Positions 27,742 to 34,281 of a DNA stretch of 34,281 nt are shown in pieces. The stretch is taken from NCBI GenBank assembly GCA_016744315.1, contig JADGER010000007.1, forward strand, positions 1 to 34,281. The letters are read 5' to 3'. Position numbers and translations under genes: made by a program. Within the stretch, counting starts at the first letter, position 1; every line of letters begins with the position of its first letter. Source of the DNA: Sulfurovaceae bacterium (GTDB taxonomy: Bacteria; Campylobacterota; Campylobacteria; Campylobacterales; Sulfurovaceae). The notes beneath the pieces are model-generated. The model saw nothing but the letters and a program-made list of their open reading frames with translations, was not told where the DNA came from and searched no databases.

Positions 27742-30540
27742 ATGATAGATAACGCATCCATAGAGTCACTCAAAAGTACCATTGATATTGTTGATGTAGT
27801 TGGCAACTATATAGAACTACGAAAAGCAGGAGCTAATTATAAAGCTAATTGCCCCTTTCATGGAGAAAAAACTCCAAGCTTTGTAGTAAGCCCAAATAAG
27901 CAGATATATCACTGTTTTGGATGTTTAGCTCCTACCGAAGAGATTAGAACCAAGAATGGCTTAAAACAGATTCAAAATATTCAAGTTGATGATGAGGTTT
28001 TTAGCTCTAGTGGAAAACTCACTAAGGTTATTGAAAAACTCAAACATAAGCCTCAATATAAGATGTTGCAATTTAAAACTGATTTAATCAATAGTTGGTC
28101 TACTTTTACAGCCAACCATGATATGTTGATTGTCTCCAAAGAGGAGGCTTTTGAAAAGTTACCTTATATTCGTGTGGAAAAAAATAGACCCCAAAAGTTT
28201 TATGCTGTAATCAAAAAACGAAAACATCTAAAACCAATTACACTAGAGAGTAAAATTGCTTTTGCCCAAGATGTAAAAAAGGGAGATTACTTTTTATATC
28301 CTGTAGATAGAGATACTTTAGAAATAGACACAATAGAGCTAGACTCTTTTTGGGAAAATAAAAAATTTGGTCCATCTCCTATTAAAATTAAATCTGTAAA
28401 TATAACTTCTGATTTAATGTGGATGTTTGGACTCTTTGTTGCTGAGGGTAGTACATATAGAGGTGGTATTAAATTTTCTTTACACTCTAAAGAGTTAAAT
28501 TATGCAAAAAGAGTTATTAAGATTTTAAAAAAGAGCTTTTCTAAGAATGCTTCTCTTTTTTATCCTAGAAATAGAAAAAACTCTTTGGAGGTAACTTGTT
28601 CTAGCACTAATTTAGAATATATTTTTAAAGAACTTTTTTCTAAGGGTGCAGAGAATAAGAGCTATCCTTATTACTTTAATTACTTAAAAAAAGAGTATAG
28701 AGAAGCTCTCTTTTGTGGTTTAATGGATGGAGATGGCTATTATGCAAGAGATAGCTATACAACTATTAGCCAAACACTAGCATACTCTTTGATTGATTTA
28801 TCTATTAGCTTAGAGAAGATACCTGCTCTTTATAGATACTCTGCCTATCAAGATAAACATGGAGTCAATCATAAAAAAAGTTATGAAATACTATTTAAAA
28901 AAAGAGAATCATTAAAGAGCTTTTTTGAAGAAATTTATGGTGTAAAATATCTTTTTATGAGAGTAAAAGAGATTAAAAATGCACCTAAAGAAGAGTTTGT
29001 TTATGATATTACCGTTGATGACTCTAGTCACACATTTTTAACCAAAAACTTTTTGGTAGGAAATTGTGGGGTTGGCGGTGATAGCATAAAATTTGTGATG
29101 GAAATAGAAAAACTTAGCTATCCTGAAGCGATAGAAAAATTAGCCTCTACTTATAATTTTAGTCTGCAATATACCCAAGGAAGTAGTGATTATAGTGAGT
29201 CTAAACGCATCTTAGAATCACTTCAAAAATGGTATGTTAAGAATTTAGACTTTAATAAATCTGCTAGAGAATATCTTTATGATAGAGGCATTAGCAATAA
29301 TTCTATAGAAGCATTTGAAATAGGATTTGTGGGTGGAGGTGGAGAGGTTATGAAATTTCTTTCATCTAACCTTTTTCCTCTTCCTCAAGCACATGAAGCA
29401 GGAGTTATAGCCCAAGGGGAGAAAAAAGAATTTTATGCAAGACTCACCCAAAGAGTTACCTTTCCTATTTATTCTTCTAATGGTTCTATTGTAGGCTTTG
29501 GGGGAAGAACGCTAGGGAATCATCCCGCCAAATATATCAATTCCCCACAAACAAAATTATTTAATAAATCTCGTTTACTCTATGGGTATCATAGAGCTAA
29601 AGAGAGTATTTATGCTCATAAAAAGATTATTATATGTGAAGGGTATTTGGATGTAGTGATGTTCCATCAAGCAGGATTTACACAAGCTGTAGCTACGCTT
29701 GGTACTGCTCTTACCCTAGAACATCTTCCTCTTTTGAGAAAAGGCTCACCTGAGATTATATTAGCGTATGATGGAGATGGTGCAGGAGTTACAGCTGCAT
29801 TAAAAGCTGCACAAATCCTTACCACAGGAGGTTTTGATGGAGGTGTAGTACTTTTTCCTAATGGTCAAGACCCAGCAGATATGATAGCTAATGGACAAAG
29901 TGAACTTGTGGCAAAACTCCTAAGAGAAGCCAAACCTCTTATTCCTTTTATATTAGAAACCATAGCCAATAGCTATAATCTCTCTGACCCAAGAGCCAAA
30001 GAGAGTGCTTTTGCTGATATTAAAAAGTTTTTGGAAACATTGAGTACAATTATGCAAGATGCCTATATTCCTACAGCAGCTAGCTATTTGGGTATATCAC
30101 CCAACCTCTTTGGTAAATCTACCACTATAGCCCAAGCCCATGATAACTTAACAATAGCCAGAGAAGATATAGCACAACTAAGTATTCTAAAGACTCTTTT
30201 GGAAAATCCTTATCTTATAGATGATGTGCTAAATGTAATGGATGGGAGTATGTTTGGTTCTTACCAAAATCTTTTTACTCTGCTTCTTGATAATCAAAAA
30301 GACCATCCTGCCCTTATGGGATTAGCCGTAGATGATACACTTCAGGTACTCAGCAAAGAAGAACTCAAAGTTTCATTACGAAGTTTTTTAATCCGTCAAT
30401 ACAATCTTATGCTCAAAGAGATTGTGACTGATGGTAATATTAATTTTGCTAAAAAAAGCTTTTTGATGCGAAAAATAAAAAGTGATATACTCCCAAGACT
30501 CAAACGAGGAGAATTAGTAGTGTTTAAAAAACTGCTTTAG
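27742..30540 (+). CDS. dnaG: DNA primase precursor, intein-containing (932 aa; predicted mature host protein 551 aa)
   Basis: CHC2 zinc finger CPFHGEKTPSFVVSPNKQIYHCFG|C...; DnaG core (VGFGGRTLGNHPAKYINSPQT); TOPRIM EGYLDVVMFHQAG and AYDGDGAG. Interrupted in frame by an intein at residue 61. Confidence 0.96.
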   Translation: MIDNASIESLKSTIDIVDVVGNYIELRKAGANYKANCPFHGEKTPSFVVSPNKQIYHCFGCLAPTEEIRTKNGLKQIQNIQVDDEVFSSSGKLTKVIEKLKHKPQYKMLQFKTDLINSWSTFTANHDMLIVSKEEAFEKLPYIRVEKNRPQKFYAVIKKRKHLKPITLESKIAFAQDVKKGDYFLYPVDRDTLEIDTIELDSFWENKKFGPSPIKIKSVNITSDLMWMFGLFVAEGSTYRGGIKFSLHSKELNYAKRVIKILKKSFSKNASLFYPRNRKNSLEVTCSSTNLEYIFKELFSKGAENKSYPYYFNYLKKEYREALFCGLMDGDGYYARDSYTTISQTLAYSLIDLSISLEKIPALYRYSAYQDKHGVNHKKSYEILFKKRESLKSFFEEIYGVKYLFMRVKEIKNAPKEEFVYDITVDDSSHTFLTKNFLVGNCGVGGDSIKFVMEIEKLSYPEAIEKLASTYNFSLQYTQGSSDYSESKRILESLQKWYVKNLDFNKSAREYLYDRGISNNSIEAFEIGFVGGGGEVMKFLSSNLFPLPQAHEAGVIAQGEKKEFYARLTQRVTFPIYSSNGSIVGFGGRTLGNHPAKYINSPQTKLFNKSRLLYGYHRAKESIYAHKKIIICEGYLDVVMFHQAGFTQAVATLGTALTLEHLPLLRKGSPEIILAYDGDGAGVTAALKAAQILTTGGFDGGVVLFPNGQDPADMIANGQSELVAKLLREAKPLIPFILETIANSYNLSDPRAKESAFADIKKFLETLSTIMQDAYIPTAASYLGISPNLFGKSTTIAQAHDNLTIAREDIAQLSILKTLLENPYLIDDVLNVMDGSMFGSYQNLFTLLLDNQKDHPALMGLAVDDTLQVLSKEELKVSLRSFLIRQYNLMLKEIVTDGNINFAKKSFLMRKIKSDILPRLKRGELVVFKKLL
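27922..29064 (+). other. In-frame intein with LAGLIDADG homing endonuclease (about 381 aa) in the DnaG zinc-binding domain
   Basis: Block A CLAPTEEIRTKNGLKQIQNIQVDDEV; block B TANHDML; LAGLIDADG-type LMWMFGLFVAEGS (about 28411-28452) and ALFCGLMDGDGYY (about 28702-28740); block F EFVYDITVDDSSHTFLT; block G NFLVGN|C. Removal rejoins YHCFG|CGVGGDSIKFVM. Confidence 0.95.
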
Positions 30541-30605
30541 AGTAATTGTATCTTAAATCAAAAAACTAACTTAGCATATATACTTTAGAAATAGTTAGAC
30601 TCGCC

Positions 30606-30611
30606 TATAAT
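30606..30611 (+). promoter_or_regulatory. Candidate -10 element TATAAT upstream of the efflux locus
   Basis: Exact TATAAT about 25 nt upstream of the 99-aa ORF; no convincing -35. Confidence 0.35.
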
Positions 30612-30635
30612 GAATCAACAACAAAAAGGTAAAGC

Positions 30636-30935
30636 ATGAAGTCTGCAAAGATAGGGGTACTACTATTTGTATTATCATTTTCTGCACTCCATGACATTTT
30701 TATCTCTACTGTAGATACTAAACATCCCAATATTTCTCATTATATAATGGAGAATGATACTCTACCTCAATGTACACAAATTAATGAAGTACATAATCTA
30801 CTACATTTTATTGCTATATTAGATTTTAGCCATATCTCTTTTGCTATTTCCAAAAATTTTACACTTTTATCAGAACAAACACTCCCTAATACAGCCCCCG
30901 ATATAGAAAATTCATATAAACCGCCTATAGTCTAA
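30636..30935 (+). CDS. Small secreted/membrane-anchored His-containing protein, hypothetical
   Basis: N-terminal Lys residues followed by a hydrophobic segment (MKSAKIGVLLFVLSFSALHDIF); co-directional, upstream of the RND efflux genes; no recognised family. Confidence 0.6.
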   Translation: MKSAKIGVLLFVLSFSALHDIFISTVDTKHPNISHYIMENDTLPQCTQINEVHNLLHFIAILDFSHISFAISKNFTLLSEQTLPNTAPDIENSYKPPIV

Positions 30936-31019
30936 AACTACATTATTCAAATAATTTTCCATCCATAGTTTTGTTAGACAATGAGCCTAACATACTTTTA
31001 TACATCATAAAGGACGACA

Positions 31020-32210
31020 ATGAAATATATCATTCTATTGAGTATACTTATAGAACTAAGTTATGCCAATACAATAACCCTAGAGAATATTATCACATCG
31101 AGTAAAAAACATAATAAGTTTATAAAATCACTTGATCAAAAGAGTATTGCCCAAGAAGCAAAAAACCAAGCAGACACTGCTTCAGATCCTATGGAACTTT
31201 TTGTAGTAGGAACAAAAGCTTATCCTACTAATGCACCTCATGATTATGAGTATGGTGCAGGTCTCTCCAAAAAGATTCTCCTTGATACTATTCAAGCCAA
31301 AGAGCAGATGATAACACGACTCAACAACCAAGCAGGACAACTAGAAGAAGAGTTACAGATACGCAATTTTCACCAAAATATCAAAAACCTCTACCATCAA
31401 CACTGTGTTGACCTCAATGATTATCAAAGCTTTATAGAAAATTATAATGACTTTGATAAACTCTATAGCAAAAAAGAAAAAGCCTATAACTATCAAGAGA
31501 TTTCAAAAACAGAACTTATGCAATTAGCCATAGAAAAAAACACTCTTTTTGCACAGCTCCAACAGAGTAAAAGAAGACAAGAACAATCCAAAAAATCCCT
31601 ACTCCTACAGGCTCATATACCCTATAGTCCAAAAAGTAAGCTCTCTTGTTCTGATAGATTCCCTATAAAAGAGAGTGTTACTCTTCCTAAAGAGCAATTT
31701 AAACTCTCTACACAAGCCTATCAAAAGCGTATAGAAAGTACAAAAGAAACTATGCAGAGATATAGTTCTGTGATAGATTCTGTAGACTTAAATGTACAAT
31801 ATGACAAAGAAATAGATATGGAAAAATATAGCATAGGTTTTTCACTACCACTTAATTTTACAAGTAAACGCTCAGAAAAAGAACGGGTGGCAGCCTTGTA
31901 TCAAGAGCGTGCTACAAGCCTAAAACACGAAGAAAATATACACCAAAAAAAGAGTCAAATACTCTATCTTAAAGAAAAAATTAGAAGCAAAGCTATAATG
32001 ATAAACTCTATAAAAAAGAATATCCAAGAGTATCATACTCAACTACTCCCACTTATCAAAAAAAGTTATGCCTTGGGTGAGAGTTCGGTTATTGAATATC
32101 TTCTTAATAGACAAAAATTCTACCAACTTAAACAAGAACTTTATATGACCCAAAGAGAGTACTATCAAACTCTTTTTATACTCTATTCAATAAGCGAAAC
32201 AAAGGAATAA
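31020..32210 (+). CDS. TolC-family outer membrane efflux protein
   Basis: Signal peptide; coiled-coil OEP architecture (KKSYALGESSVIEYLLNRQKFYQLKQELYMTQREYYQTLFILYS); position in the RND operon. Confidence 0.88.
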   Translation: MKYIILLSILIELSYANTITLENIITSSKKHNKFIKSLDQKSIAQEAKNQADTASDPMELFVVGTKAYPTNAPHDYEYGAGLSKKILLDTIQAKEQMITRLNNQAGQLEEELQIRNFHQNIKNLYHQHCVDLNDYQSFIENYNDFDKLYSKKEKAYNYQEISKTELMQLAIEKNTLFAQLQQSKRRQEQSKKSLLLQAHIPYSPKSKLSCSDRFPIKESVTLPKEQFKLSTQAYQKRIESTKETMQRYSSVIDSVDLNVQYDKEIDMEKYSIGFSLPLNFTSKRSEKERVAALYQERATSLKHEENIHQKKSQILYLKEKIRSKAIMINSIKKNIQEYHTQLLPLIKKSYALGESSVIEYLLNRQKFYQLKQELYMTQREYYQTLFILYSISETKE

Positions 32211-32213
32211 ATT

Positions 32214-33296
32214 ATGAAAAATATTATCACACCTATCACACTCTTAACTTTTTTTATCTACTCTCTTCAAGCACAAGAGATTATACTTAGCAAAAAACAA
32301 CTAGATAATTGGCAAATTAAAACAGCCAAAGCTATTACTGCAACACAACTTCCTCTAGGTAAGTTTATCGTAGAAGTCTCTACGCCACCATCCCTGCTCT
32401 CTACTATCTCTTTGCCTTTTGAAGCTAATGTAAAAAAGCTCTTTGTAGCGAACTACCAAAAGGTAAAAAAAGGGCAAATATTAGCTGAGGTAACAGGAAC
32501 ACAATGGATAGCAACCCAACAAAAAGCAATTTCTGATGCCATAGAACTTCGCCATCATACACACTTAGCCAAAAGAAAAGCAATACTTTGCAAAGAGAAT
32601 ATCATACCAAAAAAAGAGTGTGTAGCTGCCAATGCCGAACTCAAAGCAGACCAAATTAAAATAGTAGCATCCAAAGCTCTATTACAAAGTTATGGAGCAA
32701 GCAAAGAGACTATAAATACTCTGATAAATGATCTTGTACTCTCTCCTACTATCGCACTCAAAAGCCCAGTTGAAGGTCATATTATAACACTCAACGCATC
32801 AGCAGGCAAAAGTACAAGCCCCTCTGATGCTCTCTTTATCATAAAAAAAGAGGGTGAATTATGGCTAGAATCTGATATAGAAGCGACTAGGACAACCCAA
32901 CTCAAAGAGGGACAAAAAGTCCATATCACACTAGCTAATCAGAGTTTTGATACTACTATTTTACAACTCTCACCCACTGTTAATCCTCGTAACCAAACAC
33001 GCCATGTACGGTTTTTAGTTCCCAATGGCGTAGAACTCCTTTCTGGATTACGAAGTAGTGCTAATATTAATCAAACTCTTCCTAGTCTTAAAATTGCAAA
33101 AACGTCTATTATCAATCATGAATCAAACTCTATACTTTTTATCAAAACAGAGAAGGGATTTAATTCTGTAATTGTAAAGGTTTTAGGTGAAAAAGTAGGT
33201 TACTATTTTATTGCCAAAACTCCTGAACTAGAAGGTGAAATAGCCACAACTTCTGTAGCTATACTCAAAAACCTTTTAGGAGGAGATGATGAATAA
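32214..33296 (+). CDS. RND efflux periplasmic adaptor (membrane fusion) protein, CusB/CzcB-like
   Basis: Signal peptide; lipoyl-like halves (VKKLFVANYQKVKKGQILAEV; SPVEGHIITLNASAGKSTSPSDALFIIKKEGELWLESDI); between TolC and RND pump genes. Confidence 0.88.
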   Translation: MKNIITPITLLTFFIYSLQAQEIILSKKQLDNWQIKTAKAITATQLPLGKFIVEVSTPPSLLSTISLPFEANVKKLFVANYQKVKKGQILAEVTGTQWIATQQKAISDAIELRHHTHLAKRKAILCKENIIPKKECVAANAELKADQIKIVASKALLQSYGASKETINTLINDLVLSPTIALKSPVEGHIITLNASAGKSTSPSDALFIIKKEGELWLESDIEATRTTQLKEGQKVHITLANQSFDTTILQLSPTVNPRNQTRHVRFLVPNGVELLSGLRSSANINQTLPSLKIAKTSIINHESNSILFIKTEKGFNSVIVKVLGEKVGYYFIAKTPELEGEIATTSVAILKNLLGGDDE

Positions 33297-34281
33297 GCTT
33301 ATAGGTTTTGCTCTTGCTCAGAGACTCTTTTTCTCTTTGCTTGCCATAGTAATATTGGGATTTGGTATCAAGTCATACAATGAACTCCCCATAGATGCAT
33401 TCCCTGACATCTCACCTACACAGGTCAAAATTATTATTAAATCAAGTGGTATGACTCCTGAAGAAATAGAGTCTCGTATCACTATTCCTATAGAAATGAA
33501 AATGGTAGGTATTCCTTATGAAACTGTAATGCGGTCTACTTCCAAATATGGACTCTGTGACATCACCATAGATTTTGAAGATGGCACAGATATATACTGG
33601 GCAAGACAACAAGTTTCAGAGAGGTTAGCAGATATAAAAGAGTCTTTGCCTAGTAATATAGAAGGAGGACTCGCGCCTATCTCTACTCCCCTTAGTGATA
33701 TTTTGATGTTTACCATCGAATCAAAGACCCTTTCTCTTAGTGAAAAACGAAGTCTCTTAGATTGGATTATCTCGCCAAAAATTCGTTCTGTCGCAGGTGT
33801 AGCAGAAGTAAATGCTCTTGGTGGAAAAGTCAAGACTTATGAAGTCATACCAAACCTAGATAAAATGCGTACTATGGGTATTACCCTTGACCAACTCTTT
33901 GAAGCTCTCCATGAGAATAACCAAAATGACGGTACAGGACGCGTTTCACAAGGAGTAGAAAGTATACTTGTACGAAGCGTAGGCAGACTTAAATCATTAG
34001 AAGAAATAGCCTCTTTGCCCGTTACCAAAAAAGATAATAAAGTTATTACTATAGCCGAAATAGCCAGAGTAGAAATAGGGCATCTTACTCGTGCTGGATT
34101 TGTAAGTAAAAATGGTGAGGGGGAAGCAGTTCAAGGATTAGTCTTAGGACTCAAAGGCTCTAATACAGCTAAAGTTTTGGAAAATGTTAAAGTTGAATTA
34201 GCAAAACTAGAACCAATGCTTCCAGAAAATACAAAAATAGATATTTTTTATGATCGTTCCGATTTAGTTAATTTAGCCACA
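33289..34281 (+). CDS. Heavy-metal efflux RND transporter CusA/CzcA family, N-terminal part (truncated by window end)
   Basis: Open frame from ATG 33289 (or 33286) to the window end, absent from the ORF track because it has no stop. MNKLIGFALAQRLFFSLLAIVILGFGIKSYNELPIDAFPDISPTQVKI is typical of HME-RND pumps. Confidence 0.92.
   Translation, partial: MNKLIGFALAQRLFFSLLAIVILGFGIKSYNELPIDAFPDISPTQVKIIIKSSGMTPEEIESRITIPIEMKMVGIPYETVMRSTSKYGLCDITIDFEDGTDIYWARQQVSERLADIKESLPSNIEGGLAPISTPLSDILMFTIESKTLSLSEKRSLLDWIISPKIRSVAGVAEVNALGGKVKTYEVIPNLDKMRTMGITLDQLFEALHENNQNDGTGRVSQGVESILVRSVGRLKSLEEIASLPVTKKDNKVITIAEIARVEIGHLTRAGFVSKNGEGEAVQGLVLGLKGSNTAKVLENVKVELAKLEPMLPENTKIDIFYDRSDLVNLAT

Noticed and set aside
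27922-29064. Insertion in dnaG as a group I/II intron or an ordinary lineage-specific domain
   Set aside because: The frame is open throughout and translates into intein blocks with correct nucleophile residues at both junctions.
33516-34028. Minus-strand ORFs 33516-33833 and 33837-34028
   Set aside because: Antisense to the open RND pump frame (33289 to window end), which has clear CusA/CzcA sequence and explains the region.
1-34281. CRISPR array, prophage, IS element or rRNA
   Set aside because: No regularly spaced repeats, transposase/integrase/phage structural ORFs or rRNA-like sequence were seen on reading the window.

Overview
The window is an AT-rich bacterial segment. Its gene content and gene order fit a Campylobacterota (Sulfurovum/Sulfurimonas-like) chromosome; this is my inference. 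From left to right it contains: tRNA-Ala(GGC); a type III restriction-modification pair (mod-res); a 15-gene complex I operon on the minus strand (nuoA-B-C-D, a NuoE-like gene, a GltD/NuoF hybrid, two nuoG paralogs, then nuoH-I-J-K-L-M-N); a rhodanese-domain protein; nadA; hemN; argF; gltX; dnaG interrupted by an in-frame intein; and the start of a heavy-metal RND efflux operon that runs off the right edge. The most notable item is a roughly 381-aa LAGLIDADG intein inside the CHC2 zinc finger of DnaG primase. It splits the C-x-x-C zinc knuckle, so the fourth zinc-ligand Cys is also the +1 splicing nucleophile. An extein Cys at -3 and a non-canonical penultimate Gly suggest redox- or zinc-sensitive splicing of an essential replication enzyme. 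The second notable item is the rebuilt complex I input module. A NuoF-type N3-cluster domain, with its third Cys ligand replaced by Gly, is fused to a GltD-like FAD/NAD(P) oxidoreductase, next to a cysteine-free NuoE remnant and tandem NuoG paralogs. Smaller observations are compact convergent terminators, an inverted repeat covering the nuoA Shine-Dalgarno, and a repeated motif upstream of two genes in the efflux locus.
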